The position numbers were made by a program, and so were the translations under genes. From Neobacillus niacini (lineage in GTDB: Bacteria; Bacillota; Bacilli; Bacillales; Cytobacillaceae), in the NCBI RefSeq assembly GCF_019749295.1, contig NZ_JACWFG010000008.1, positions 124,001-188,000 on the forward strand: a stretch of 64,000 nucleotides of DNA. The letters are read 5' to 3'. Positions within the stretch are counted from its first letter, which is position 1, and every line of letters begins with the position of its first letter. Of this stretch, positions 55,087-63,263 are shown piece by piece. The notes beneath the pieces are model-generated. The model was not told the DNA's origin, searched no databases, and saw only the letters and a program-made list of their open reading frames with translations.

Positions 55087-56310
55087 ATGGGTTTAATTGT
55101 TCAAAAGTTTGGCGGCACTTCGGTAGCTAGTGCAGAGAGAATACTAAATGTAGCACAGCGTGTAAAAGCTGAAACCGACTTAGGAAATCAAGTCGTAGTG
55201 GTTGTTTCTGCAATGGGGAAATCAACGGATCAGCTTGTCAATTTAGCAAAGGAAATTTCTAAACAGCCAAATAAACGGGATATGGATATGCTGTTAAGCA
55301 CGGGAGAACAGGTAACCATTTCCTTATTATCCATGGCTCTAAATGAGCAAAATCTTCCAGCAGTATCGTTTACAGGCTGGCAGGCAGGAATTGTTACAGA
55401 GCCTGTTCATGGTAATGCCCGTATTACTACGATAAATACGGAAACGGTAAAGAATCAGCTTGCTGATGGCAAAGTGGTCATTGTCGCAGGTTTCCAAGGC
55501 ATCACTGAAAATGGCGAGATTACAACTCTCGGTCGAGGTGGATCCGATACAACAGCAGTGGCACTTGCAGCAGCACTTAAGGCGGATAAATGCGATATAT
55601 ATACTGATGTGACTGGGGTTTTCACCACAGATCCTCGATATGTAAAGAGTGCCCGAAAATTAAAATCAGTGTCTTATGATGAAATGCTTGAACTTGCCAA
55701 TCTAGGTGCCGGTGTTCTGCATCCAAGAGCAGTAGAATTTGCGAAGAACTATCAGGTACGGCTTGAAGTGCGTTCAAGTTTGGAAAGAGTAGAAGGAACA
55801 GTGATTGAGGAGGAAGCATCAATGGAACAAAACCTTGTAGTCCGTGGAGTGGCATTTGAAGATGAAATTACAAAGGTAAGCGTGTTAGGTCTTGCCAATT
55901 CTTTAACAAGTTTATCAACCATTTTTACAACATTAGCGGAGAATCATTTAAACGTAGATATCATTGTTCAGAGCACAACAGAAGCAGAAACATCAAATCT
56001 TGCTTTCTCTATTAAAACAGATGACCTTATAGCTACGTTAAATGTTCTTGAAAATAACAAGGATGTTCTAAATTATGAGCAGCTTGATGCTGAAAATAAA
56101 TTAGCAAAAGTGTCCATCGTTGGTTCTGGAATGATTTCAAACCCAGGAGTCGCTGCAAAAATGTTTGAAGTACTGGCAGCTAACGATATTCAAATTAAAA
56201 TGGTCAGCACTTCAGAAATCAAAGTATCAGCAGTAGTTGAAGAAAAACACATGCTAAAAGCCGTAGAAGTATTACACCAAGCATTTGGTCTTTCTGCAGA
56301 AAACGAATAA
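55087..56310 (+). CDS. lysC: Aspartokinase (lysine-sensitive type, LysC)
   Basis: Phosphorylates aspartate, first step to lysine, threonine and methionine. 407 residues. The kinase domain (about 1-230) has VQKFGGTSVA, VSAMGKSTDQL, STGEQVT, FQGITENGEITTLGRGGSDTTAVALAAAL and DVTGVFTTDPR. Two ACT domains follow (about 260-407; VSVLGLANSLTSLSTIFTTLAENHLNVDIIVQ and VSIVGSGMISNPGVAAKMFEVLAANDIQIKMVSTSEIKVS). ATG 55087 follows CAGGGGAAAAG. An internal start makes a beta subunit. Regulated by the lysine riboswitch 345 bp upstream. Confidence 0.96.
   Translation: MGLIVQKFGGTSVASAERILNVAQRVKAETDLGNQVVVVVSAMGKSTDQLVNLAKEISKQPNKRDMDMLLSTGEQVTISLLSMALNEQNLPAVSFTGWQAGIVTEPVHGNARITTINTETVKNQLADGKVVIVAGFQGITENGEITTLGRGGSDTTAVALAAALKADKCDIYTDVTGVFTTDPRYVKSARKLKSVSYDEMLELANLGAGVLHPRAVEFAKNYQVRLEVRSSLERVEGTVIEEEASMEQNLVVRGVAFEDEITKVSVLGLANSLTSLSTIFTTLAENHLNVDIIVQSTTEAETSNLAFSIKTDDLIATLNVLENNKDVLNYEQLDAENKLAKVSIVGSGMISNPGVAAKMFEVLAANDIQIKMVSTSEIKVSAVVEEKHMLKAVEVLHQAFGLSAENE
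55822..56310 (+). CDS. lysC: Aspartokinase beta subunit from an internal in-frame start
   Basis: Bacillus aspartokinase II is an alpha2-beta2 enzyme whose beta subunit is the C-terminal part of the same frame. Here GAGGAGG (55807-55813) lies 8 nt before ATG 55822, giving MEQNLVVRGVAFEDEITKVSV, 162 residues made of the two ACT domains. The ribosome binding site inside coding sequence and the matching family start support this. Confidence 0.8.
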   Translation: MEQNLVVRGVAFEDEITKVSVLGLANSLTSLSTIFTTLAENHLNVDIIVQSTTEAETSNLAFSIKTDDLIATLNVLENNKDVLNYEQLDAENKLAKVSIVGSGMISNPGVAAKMFEVLAANDIQIKMVSTSEIKVSAVVEEKHMLKAVEVLHQAFGLSAENE

Positions 56311-56314
56311 TATG

Positions 56315-56351
56315 AAAAAGCATTCATCGTGTCAGCCGATGAATGCTTTTT
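56315..56351. terminator. Shared terminator of lysC and yslB
   Basis: Fifteen-bp perfect stem 56315-56329 / 56337-56351 with A5 and T5 at its two ends, so it can end transcription from both sides; yslB stops at 56359. Confidence 0.92.
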
Positions 56352-56358
56352 CTACATG

Positions 56359-56811
56359 CTAAAGTGTGTCTTTTCGATCCCATTTAACTGTGAATTGGAC
56401 TTTGTTTGCTTTTTTTACTGGATGCTCGAAGGTTTCGGCGATGACTTGTTTTTGGAGTTGTATTTGTTGTGCAAGGAAGCCTGCTTCGATTTGAAAGTAG
56501 TGTTCAGCTTTTGATTTGACCCGTGAAATGATTAGCGGGCTTGCTAATTCAAATTCAATTTCATCTTTTCGTTCTTTTTTTATTTCGAGATGTCCCCATG
56601 AAGCCTTTACAAAGAAATCAACGATGTCATCAAAAGTGTTTAATGGGTGTTTACGGGCGAGACTCTTCCCCGCCCAGTAAAGAATCTCGGGTGTGTCTTT
56701 TCCCAGAATCTCTGGCAATATGAATTCTCTAATCAACTCATAACCAAATAGTGAAATATTTCTTGATTCATCAGATTGTACATTAAGTTCGACGGCAGTG
56801 CTTTCGTTCAT
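56359..56811 (-). CDS. yslB: DUF2507 protein YslB
   Basis: 150-residue soluble protein of the DUF2507 family; the fold is thought to be related to V4R-type domains, with no proven function. Recognisable are LFGYELIREFILPEILGKDTPEILYWAGKSLARKHP and SWGHLEIKKERKDEIEFELASPLI, followed by AEHYFQIEAGFLAQQIQLQ. AGGGGATGC lies just upstream of ATG 56811. Position between lysC and sdhC agrees with B. subtilis. Confidence 0.9.
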   Translation of the reverse strand: MNESTAVELNVQSDESRNISLFGYELIREFILPEILGKDTPEILYWAGKSLARKHPLNTFDDIVDFFVKASWGHLEIKKERKDEIEFELASPLIISRVKSKAEHYFQIEAGFLAQQIQLQKQVIAETFEHPVKKANKVQFTVKWDRKDTL

Positions 56812-57122
56812 TTTGCATCCCCTCTTTCTACCACTCTATTATATACAATTATGACTTAGAGTAAGAACACTTTTTAAGGAATATATGTAAAGCTTTAGAG
56901 CAGTGAAGGATTGTTATTTTGCAATATAATAGCCTTTCTTTCATCATAATTATGTTCCCCAAAATTAATTTTGGTCTATAGGAAAAACATAAATATTTAT
57001 TGTAATTCTGCTGGGTTTAATACAAGATAATGCCAATTTAGTGAAATGAATCTTATAATTTAATATAATATCAATATATTTAAAAAATTTCATTTTTACC
57101 AAACTTTTGTGTATCCGTTTTC
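56812..57122. other. AT-rich divergent gap between yslB and the sdh promoter
   Basis: No ORF or structured RNA is evident. A perfect 16-bp palindrome, CCAAAATTAATTTTGG, lies at 56959-56974, about 190 bp upstream of the sdh start; it could be an operator, but no regulator can be named. The rest is A/T runs. Confidence 0.4.
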
Positions 57123-57151
57123 TTGACGCTTATTCCTGATGGGAGTAAAAT
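57123..57151 (+). promoter_or_regulatory. Sigma-A promoter of sdhCAB
   Basis: TTGACG (57123-57128) and TAAAAT (57146-57151), 17-bp spacer; leader about 90 nt. Confidence 0.75.
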
Positions 57152-57247
57152 GGACATGTCACATAATTGTCACAGTGGTGCTAAGTTAATTTACAAGAAC
57201 CATAGAAAAGGCTTAACATCATGTTAAAAATTCAAGGGGGGTTAATT

Positions 57248-57856
57248 ATGGCGGGGAATCGTGAGTTTTTGAATCGAAGATTGCATTCTTTACTAGGAGT
57301 TATTCCAATAGGTTTATTCCTTGTGCAGCATTTAGTAGTCAATCATTTTGCTACAGGAGGGGCTGAGTCCTTTAACAAAGCTGCGGATTTTATGGGGAAC
57401 CTTCCTTTTAGAATTGTCCTAGAAACAGTGATTATCTATTTACCAATTTTATTTCATGCAATCTATGGCCTTTATATTGCTTTTACCGCAAAAAACAATG
57501 CCGGAAAATATGGATATTTCAGAAACTGGATGTTCCTATTACAGCGTGTTTCAGGTGTCATTACGTTAATCTTTATTACATGGCACGTATGGCAGACTCG
57601 CGTAGCAGCAGCATTCGGAGCACATGTTAACTATGACATGATGGCTGATATCCTATCTTCACCATTCATGTTTGTTTTCTATTTAATTGGTGTCATTTCA
57701 ACTATTTTCCACTTTGCGAACGGTTTGTGGTCATTCTTGGTTAGCTGGGGTATTACAGTTTCCCCTCGTTCTCAAGTAATAACTACATATTTTACAATTG
57801 GTGTTTTCGTAGTTCTTTCAATCGTAGCATTAAGAACACTTTTAGCTTTCGTTTAA
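57248..57856 (+). CDS. sdhC: Succinate dehydrogenase cytochrome b558 subunit
   Basis: Membrane anchor of complex II that binds two hemes b and menaquinone; 202 residues, the same as B. subtilis SdhC. Five helices are seen (about 14-32, 60-82, 94-116, 135-160, 176-200) with heme-ligand candidates His in RRLHSLLG, LVQHLVVNHF, LFHAIYG, ITWHVW and IFHFANG. ATG 57248 is preceded by AAGGGGGG; the in-frame ATG at 57221 lies upstream of that site. It heads sdhCAB. Confidence 0.96.
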   Translation: MAGNREFLNRRLHSLLGVIPIGLFLVQHLVVNHFATGGAESFNKAADFMGNLPFRIVLETVIIYLPILFHAIYGLYIAFTAKNNAGKYGYFRNWMFLLQRVSGVITLIFITWHVWQTRVAAAFGAHVNYDMMADILSSPFMFVFYLIGVISTIFHFANGLWSFLVSWGITVSPRSQVITTYFTIGVFVVLSIVALRTLLAFV

Positions 57857-57919
57857 AAAATTAACTTCATACTCTGTGTTGAAAAATATTGGATTTTTGG
57901 ATTAAGGGAGTGAGTCACA

Positions 57920-59677
57920 ATGAGTAAGGGTAAGGTGATCATAGTTGGCGGCGGCTTAGCCGGCTTAATGGCGACCATAAAAGTTGCAGAAACAGGAACA
58001 CCAGTAGAATTATTTTCACTTGTTCCAGTTAAACGTTCCCACTCCGTTTGTGCCCAAGGCGGTATGAATGGAGCAGTAAATACAAAAGGTGAAGGTGATT
58101 CACCATGGATTCACTTTGATGATACCGTGTATGGCGGAGACTTTTTAGCCAACCAGCCTCCGGTAAAGGCAATGTGTGAGGCAGCACCTGGTATCATTCA
58201 CTTAATGGACCGTATGGGAGTTATGTTTAACCGTACGCCAGAAGGACTATTGGACTTCCGCCGTTTCGGAGGTACACAGCATTCAAGAACAGCATTTGCT
58301 GGTGCGACAACAGGACAACAGCTCCTTTATGCATTGGACGAGCAGGTTCGTCGTCATGAAGTTGCAGGATTAGTAACAAAATACGAAGGCTGGGAATTTT
58401 TAGGCTCAGTTGTCGATGACGATGGAGTCTGCCGAGGAATTGTTGCTCAAAACTTAACATCGATGGAGATTAAATCCTTCGCTGGGGATGCTGTTATTAT
58501 GGCAACTGGCGGCCCTGGAATCATTTTCGGAAAAACAACCAACTCTGTAATTAATACAGGTTCTGCTGCATCGATCGTTTATCAACAAGGTGCCTATTAT
58601 GCAAATGGTGAAATGATTCAAATTCACCCAACGGCTATCCCAGGAGATGATAAGCTTCGTTTAATGAGTGAATCTGCTCGTGGTGAAGGCGGACGGGTTT
58701 GGACGTATAAGGATGGAAAGCCTTGGTACTTCCTAGAGGAAAAATATCCTGCTTACGGAAACCTTGTACCACGTGATATTGCAACGCGTGAAATATTCTC
58801 TGTCTGTGTGGATCAGAAGCTGGGGATTAACGGCGAAAACATGGTATACCTTGATCTTTCACATAAGGATCCAAAAGAATTAGATATTAAACTTGGCGGC
58901 ATCATTGAAATCTATGAAAAATTCATGGGTGACGATCCACGTAAAGTTCCAATGAAAATTTTCCCTGCTGTTCACTATTCAATGGGCGGTCTATGGGTTG
59001 ATTATGACCAGATGACAAATATTCCTGGACTTTTTGCTGCCGGTGAGTGTGATTATTCACAGCACGGTGCTAATCGTTTAGGAGCGAATTCATTACTCTC
59101 TGCTATCTATGGCGGTATGGTCGTAGGACCGAATGCGGTTAGATATATCAAGGGTCTTGAGAAGAGTTCAGATGCGGTTTCATCAACTGTATTTGATCGT
59201 CATGTGAAGGAACAAGAAGACAAGTGGGCTTCCATTATGTCTTTAAATGGTACGGAAAATGCGTACGTTCTTCATAAAGAGCTTGGCGAATGGATGACTG
59301 ATAATGTGACAGTTGTACGCCAAAATGACAGACTATTAAAAACAGATGAAAAGATTCAAGAGTTAATGGAACGATATAAAAATATTAACATTCAAGATAC
59401 AAGCAAATGGAGCAATCAGGGAGCAACCTTTACGCGTCAATTACAGAACATGCTTCAATTGGCACGCGTTATCACAATCGGTGCTTACAATCGTAATGAA
59501 AGCCGCGGCGCACATTATAAGCCTGAATTCCCGAATCGTGATGATGAAAACTTCTTAAAAACAACAATGGCAAAATTTGTTGATGGCTCATCTGCACCAG
59601 CTTTCCATTACGAGGAAATTGATGTTTCCTTAATTAAGCCTCGTGAACGCAACTATGCAAAAAAGAAAGGGGAGTAG
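57920..59677 (+). CDS. sdhA: Succinate dehydrogenase flavoprotein subunit
   Basis: Oxidises succinate to fumarate with covalently bound FAD on the inner membrane face; 585 residues. Rossmann motif VIIVGGGLAGLMATIKVAE, the FAD-linking His in KRSHSVCAQGGMNGAVNTKGEGDSPW, substrate-binding FGGTQHSRTAFAG, HPTAIPG, SESARGEGGRV and VHYSMGGLWVDYDQMTNIPGLFAAGEC are present. The ribosome binding site is AAGGGAGTGAG. sdhB follows 6 bp after the stop. Confidence 0.97.
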   Translation: MSKGKVIIVGGGLAGLMATIKVAETGTPVELFSLVPVKRSHSVCAQGGMNGAVNTKGEGDSPWIHFDDTVYGGDFLANQPPVKAMCEAAPGIIHLMDRMGVMFNRTPEGLLDFRRFGGTQHSRTAFAGATTGQQLLYALDEQVRRHEVAGLVTKYEGWEFLGSVVDDDGVCRGIVAQNLTSMEIKSFAGDAVIMATGGPGIIFGKTTNSVINTGSAASIVYQQGAYYANGEMIQIHPTAIPGDDKLRLMSESARGEGGRVWTYKDGKPWYFLEEKYPAYGNLVPRDIATREIFSVCVDQKLGINGENMVYLDLSHKDPKELDIKLGGIIEIYEKFMGDDPRKVPMKIFPAVHYSMGGLWVDYDQMTNIPGLFAAGECDYSQHGANRLGANSLLSAIYGGMVVGPNAVRYIKGLEKSSDAVSSTVFDRHVKEQEDKWASIMSLNGTENAYVLHKELGEWMTDNVTVVRQNDRLLKTDEKIQELMERYKNINIQDTSKWSNQGATFTRQLQNMLQLARVITIGAYNRNESRGAHYKPEFPNRDDENFLKTTMAKFVDGSSAPAFHYEEIDVSLIKPRERNYAKKKGE

Positions 59678-59683
59678 GAACAC

Positions 59684-60445
59684 ATGTCTGAAAATAAAAC
59701 AGTAAAATTTATTGTTACACGTCAAGATAGCCCTGATTCTGCTCCTTTTGAAGAGGAGTTTGAGCTAGCGTATCGTCCGAATATGAACGTAATTTCTGCT
59801 TTAATGGAAATTCGTAGAAATCCTGTCAATACAAAAGGACAAGCTACTACCCCAATTACTTGGGATAGTAACTGTCTAGAAGAAGTTTGTGGAGCATGTT
59901 CAATGGTGATTAACGGCAAGCCGCGCCAATCATGTTCGGCACTAGTTGACCAACTGGAGCAGCCAATTCGTCTAGAGCCAATGAGAACATTCCCGGTTGT
60001 ACGTGACCTTCAGGTTGACCGCAGCAGAATGTTTGATGCATTAAAGAAAGTAAAAGCTTGGATTCCAATCGATGGAACGTACGACTTGGGACCTGGTCCT
60101 CGTATGCCAGAGAAAAAGCGTCAATGGGCTTATGAGCTTTCAAAATGTATGACTTGTGGTGTCTGCCTTGAGGCTTGCCCAAATGTTAACAGCAATTCAA
60201 ACTTTATTGGACCTCAGCCGCTTTCACAGGTACGTCTATTCAATGCGCATCCAACGGGTGAAATGAATAGATCTGAACGCCTAGAAGCGATTATGGGTGA
60301 TGGTGGACTAGCAAACTGTGGTAACTCACAGAACTGTGTTCAGTCATGTCCGAAAGGAATTCCATTAACTACTTCTATTGCTGCCTTAAACCGTGATACA
60401 ACGATTCAAGCATTTAAAAACTTCTTCGGAAGCGACCAAGTGTAA
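59684..60445 (+). CDS. sdhB: Succinate dehydrogenase iron-sulfur subunit
   Basis: Carries electrons from SdhA to SdhC through three clusters, 253 residues. The [2Fe-2S] ligands are in NCLEEVCGACSMVINGKPRQSC, the [4Fe-4S] ligands in CMTCGVCLEACP and the [3Fe-4S]/[4Fe-4S] ligands in CGNSQNCVQSCPKGIPL. AAAGGGGAGTAGG spans the sdhA stop and serves as ribosome binding site. It ends sdhCAB; its terminator (60607) lies beyond an interspersed repeat. Confidence 0.97.
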   Translation: MSENKTVKFIVTRQDSPDSAPFEEEFELAYRPNMNVISALMEIRRNPVNTKGQATTPITWDSNCLEEVCGACSMVINGKPRQSCSALVDQLEQPIRLEPMRTFPVVRDLQVDRSRMFDALKKVKAWIPIDGTYDLGPGPRMPEKKRQWAYELSKCMTCGVCLEACPNVNSNSNFIGPQPLSQVRLFNAHPTGEMNRSERLEAIMGDGGLANCGNSQNCVQSCPKGIPLTTSIAALNRDTTIQAFKNFFGSDQV

Positions 60446-60449
60446 ATTG

Positions 60450-60597
60450 AAAAGCGGAAGCGCCTTGACCAGGGAAAAATTAAGTTCAATTTTTCCTAGG
60501 GGCGACAGGCATAAGACTAGCCGGCGGGAAGGTTGTTCTTTAACCTTTCTGACGGATTGGCTTAGACCTGAGAGCCCCTAGGCGCTGTAGCTGGATC
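60450..60597. repeat. Interspersed repeat with ends GCGGAAGCGCC / GGCGCTGTAGCTGG
   Basis: About 148 bp directly after sdhB. Ends pair partly (AAGCGCC at 60458-60464 with GGCGCT at 60581-60586), and inner arms include AGGGAAAAATT..AATTTTTCCT (60471-60498) and a GGAAGGTT..AACCTTTC hairpin (60530-60549). It resembles, from memory, a widespread Bacillaceae dispersed repeat. A deleted copy lies at 30246-30283. It lies within the sdh transcript, before the terminator. Confidence 0.75.
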
Positions 60598-60606
60598 TAA
60601 TTCTTT

Positions 60607-60642
60607 AAACCTTCTTTTCTATTATGAAAAGGAGGTTTTTCC
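60607..60642 (+). terminator. Terminator of sdhCAB
   Basis: Stem AAACCTTCTTTTC (60607-60619) / GAAAAGGAGGTTT (60626-60638), one T-G pair, T5. Confidence 0.87.
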
Positions 60643-60674
60643 TATTTTAAGGGCAGGACTTTTAAACTGCATTT

Positions 60675-60683
60675 TGCTATACT
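60675..60683 (+). promoter_or_regulatory. Extended -10 promoter candidate of the sortase gene
   Basis: TGCTATACT; no recognisable -35 at 17 bp. Confidence 0.4.
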
Positions 60684-60729
60684 AATAGTAAGATTCTTTC
60701 GAAGTTGGGAAAAAGGATGGGTTATAAGG

Positions 60730-61314
60730 GTGAAAAAACTACCGTTACTAATAATATTGGCAGGACTTGTTGTAATTGGAATCGGAGTTTGGCAGATACT
60801 TGAGACTAATTTTATGAGTGATGCTTCATTAAAAGAAGCGAAAAGAATAGTGGCAAAGGCAGAGTCAAAATATGATGAGGACGAACCTTTTAAAAATCCT
60901 CAAAAAATCGAACCGCCAAAGTTTGGTGAAACGGTCGGTTTGTTGACGATTCCAAGGATAAAATCAGAATTAGCGATTGTTGAGGGTACCGACCCAGACG
61001 ATTTAAAAAAAGGAGTCGGGCATTATAAGGGATCTTACTTCCCAGGTGAAAATGGACAGATTGTTCTATCGGGGCATCGAGATACTGTATTTCGACGATT
61101 AGGTGAGCTTGAGCCTGGAGATATCTTTGAAGTACAAATGCAAAATGGGAAATTCAAATATGAATTAACAAATACGAAGATTGTAGATGCAGAGGATCGG
61201 ACAATCATTACGCTGCAAAACACGAAGGAAGAATTAATCGTCATCACCTGTTATCCATTCCGTTTTGTTGGAAACGCACCTCAAAGATACATCATCTATG
61301 CAAAACCAATTTAA
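60730..61314 (+). CDS. Class D sortase
   Basis: Membrane-anchored cysteine transpeptidase that links secreted proteins to the cell wall; 194 residues. One N-terminal signal anchor (LPLLIILAGLVVIGIGVWQIL, about 4-24), a linker, then the sortase barrel with catalytic His in LSGHRDTVFRRLGEL, Cys in LIVITCYPF and Arg in APQRYIIYA. It fits class D, whose members include sporulation-linked B. anthracis SrtC. The start is GTG 60730. No LPxTG-type substrate is encoded in the window. It stands where I recall ysmA in B. subtilis, next to gerE. Confidence 0.9.
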   Translation: MKKLPLLIILAGLVVIGIGVWQILETNFMSDASLKEAKRIVAKAESKYDEDEPFKNPQKIEPPKFGETVGLLTIPRIKSELAIVEGTDPDDLKKGVGHYKGSYFPGENGQIVLSGHRDTVFRRLGELEPGDIFEVQMQNGKFKYELTNTKIVDAEDRTIITLQNTKEELIVITCYPFRFVGNAPQRYIIYAKPI

Positions 61315-61340
61315 AGTCCTTTACGCAGGGCTTTTTTTTC
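61313..61340 (+). terminator. Terminator of the sortase gene
   Basis: AAAGTCCT (61313-61320) / AGGGCTTT (61327-61334), one T-G pair, followed by T. Confidence 0.85.
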
Positions 61341-61382
61341 TAATATTTTTTTAAAAATTATTCTCCTCATAGCATTTCTAGT

Positions 61383-61411
61383 CACTCTAGTTGTGTCATT
61401 CACATAAGATA
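61383..61411 (+). promoter_or_regulatory. Sigma-K promoter of gerE
   Basis: The -10 CATAAGATA (61403-61411) fits the sigma-K consensus CATANNNTA exactly; a CAC at 61383-61385 lies 17 bp upstream, matching the short AC -35. gerE is a known late mother-cell gene under sigma-K. Confidence 0.75.
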
Positions 61412-61475
61412 TCGTGACTAATTAGATACCCACCCGATGGTTCATAACTGGCGAAGGCAAGGAGGGTCACAATAC

Positions 61476-61700
61476 TTGAAGGAGAATGAATATACTCACA
61501 AGCCGTTACTCACCAAACGTGAAAGAGAAGTATTCGAACTCTTAGTACAGGATAAAACTACTAAGGAAATCGCAGGTGAATTATTTATAAGCGAGAAGAC
61601 GGTTCGAAATCATATTTCCAATGCTATGCAAAAGCTTGGTGTAAAGGGGCGTTCACAAGCAGTTGTAGAGCTCCTTCGTATGGGAGAGCTAGAACTTTAA
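61476..61700 (+). CDS. gerE: Spore germination/late mother-cell regulator GerE
   Basis: LuxR-type DNA-binding regulator of late sigma-K coat genes; 74 residues, as in B. subtilis. It is essentially one helix-turn-helix domain: [67 protein letters not shown] 61476 is the start: AAGGAGGG (61459-61466) is 9 nt upstream, and it gives exactly the family length. An in-frame upstream ATG at 61437 precedes the ribosome binding site. Confidence 0.96.
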   Translation: MKENEYTHKPLLTKREREVFELLVQDKTTKEIAGELFISEKTVRNHISNAMQKLGVKGRSQAVVELLRMGELEL

Positions 61701-61701
61701 T

Positions 61702-61738
61702 CATGACCGGCATCCTTCGGGAGGCCGGTTCATGTTTT
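61702..61738 (+). terminator. Terminator of gerE
   Basis: CATGACCGGC (61702-61711) / GCCGGTTCATG (61724-61734) with a one-base bulge and an inner CC-TTC-GG loop, then T5. Confidence 0.85.
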
Positions 61739-61823
61739 TATTTCAGATTTGGAAGAACCTTTACTTTGGTATAGACTTGTTTATGTATGTTTTGAAGATA
61801 TTTAGACGAAGAGGTGCAATGAG

Positions 61824-62687
61824 ATGTATCAGGTTAAACAGTATGCTGACGGTGATTATCAAATCTATGAGCTTATCGACTCGACAACAAATTCATGGGT
61901 AAAGGCTGCACCTGAAAGAGGGGGCATTATCATCGGATTTGGCGTTCAAGGGGAAGAGATTCTCTTTCTAAATAAAGAAACATTTTACAATAAAGAGGCA
62001 AATATCAGAGGCGGAATCCCTATTCTTTTCCCTATTTCAGGACAACTTGAGAATGGGGAATATGAATGGGAAGGAAAAGTATATCAGATGAAAAATCATG
62101 GGGTAGCAAGAAACAATCCCTGGGAAGTTATCGAGACATCCAACAACCAAGAAGCAGCGTTAAAAATGGCGCTTTATAGTAATGAGGAAACGAAAAAATC
62201 CTATCCATTCGATTTTGAAGTCATTTTTACATATATCTTAAAAGGAAATAGGTTAACTATTCAACAGGAGTACAGTAATAAGTCAGACGCTCCCATGCCG
62301 ATCTATGCTGGGTTTCATCCATACTTTAAAACCTCCAGTAAGAACCTTCAGTACGAAACTGACGCAAATACGTATTTAGACTATAACGATATGCTTATTA
62401 AGAAAGTCAGTGACGGCTTAGATCTTACCGGGAAGAAAGAATCTTTTGGCTTATTAGACCCAGTGAAGAGTGAAATATCCTTTACCTTACCGGAAAATAA
62501 AAGAAAAATTAGATTGACATATGGAGATGAATTTAAATATGTAATTCTATGGAGTGAAGAGGGACAAGACTTTGTCTGTGTGGAACCGTGGATGGCTAAT
62601 ACAAAGGAACTGAACACCAAGGAGGAACTTACCCTTATTGCGCCTAACGATACCTTAAAAACATATCTGAGTATTACGGTTGAGTAA
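61824..62687 (+). CDS. Aldose 1-epimerase family protein
   Basis: 287-residue beta-sandwich protein of the galactose mutarotase superfamily. Visible motifs are RGGIPILFPISGQLENGEYEWEGKVYQMKNHGVARNNPWEV (Arg and His of the sugar site), the second His in AGFHPYFKTS and the C-terminal Glu region VCVEPWMAN. It probably interconverts sugar anomers or acts on hexose phosphates (YeaD type); the substrate is not known. It stands alone between gerE and the MarR gene and I do not recall it at this site in B. subtilis. Confidence 0.87.
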   Translation: MYQVKQYADGDYQIYELIDSTTNSWVKAAPERGGIIIGFGVQGEEILFLNKETFYNKEANIRGGIPILFPISGQLENGEYEWEGKVYQMKNHGVARNNPWEVIETSNNQEAALKMALYSNEETKKSYPFDFEVIFTYILKGNRLTIQQEYSNKSDAPMPIYAGFHPYFKTSSKNLQYETDANTYLDYNDMLIKKVSDGLDLTGKKESFGLLDPVKSEISFTLPENKRKIRLTYGDEFKYVILWSEEGQDFVCVEPWMANTKELNTKEELTLIAPNDTLKTYLSITVE

Positions 62688-62796
62688 ATAAGAGGTTGAA
62701 ATTTCTTCGAAAAAAGTAGAAAATAAGAGCAGATTAAGAACGGGGAATTCTGCGAAATTCAGGCAAAGGGATGCCTCACATAGGAGTGTATTAAGG

Positions 62797-63246
62797 ATGA
62801 CTGTCGAAAATTCACAAAAGGTTGGCGAGGAGATTGTCGCTAGAATAGAAAAGGATTTGCGCTATATTTCAGGAATTATTAAGCAAAAAGGAAGGGAAAT
62901 GCTTAGTCATTATAAAATAACACCACCGCAATTTGTAGCACTGCAGTGGTTATTTGAAGATGGTGATATGACCATCGGGGAATTGTCTACTAAAATGTAT
63001 TTGGCCTTTAGTACAACCACTGATCTCGTCGATCGGATGGAAAAAAATCAACTGGTTGTTCGTGTAAAGGATCCTAAGGATCGTCGCGTCGTTAGAATTC
63101 ATTTACTTGAAGAAGGTGAAAGAATAATAGATGAAGTAATAAAGAAACGTCAAGTTTACTTAGAGGAAGTTTTAACTAATTTCTCATTAGAAGAAATTCA
63201 ACAACTTCAAAACAACCTGATGAAACTGCATCAAGATATGCGTTAG
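62797..63246 (+). CDS. ysmB: MarR family transcriptional regulator YsmB
   Basis: 149-residue dimeric repressor-type protein. The winged helix (about 45-100) includes [66 protein letters not shown]; the flanking helices form the dimer domain. Targets and ligand are unknown; the adjacent racE is a candidate partner because it starts 17 bp after the stop. AGGAG (62782-62786) is 10 nt from ATG 62797. The name follows position before racE. Confidence 0.9.
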   Translation: MTVENSQKVGEEIVARIEKDLRYISGIIKQKGREMLSHYKITPPQFVALQWLFEDGDMTIGELSTKMYLAFSTTTDLVDRMEKNQLVVRVKDPKDRRVVRIHLLEEGERIIDEVIKKRQVYLEEVLTNFSLEEIQQLQNNLMKLHQDMR

Positions 63247-63263
63247 TAAAGAGGCGAAGAAAT

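Noticed and set aside
61437..61475. Longer GerE from ATG 61437
   Set aside because: The ribosome binding site lies inside that extension; TTG 61476 gives the exact 74-residue family length.
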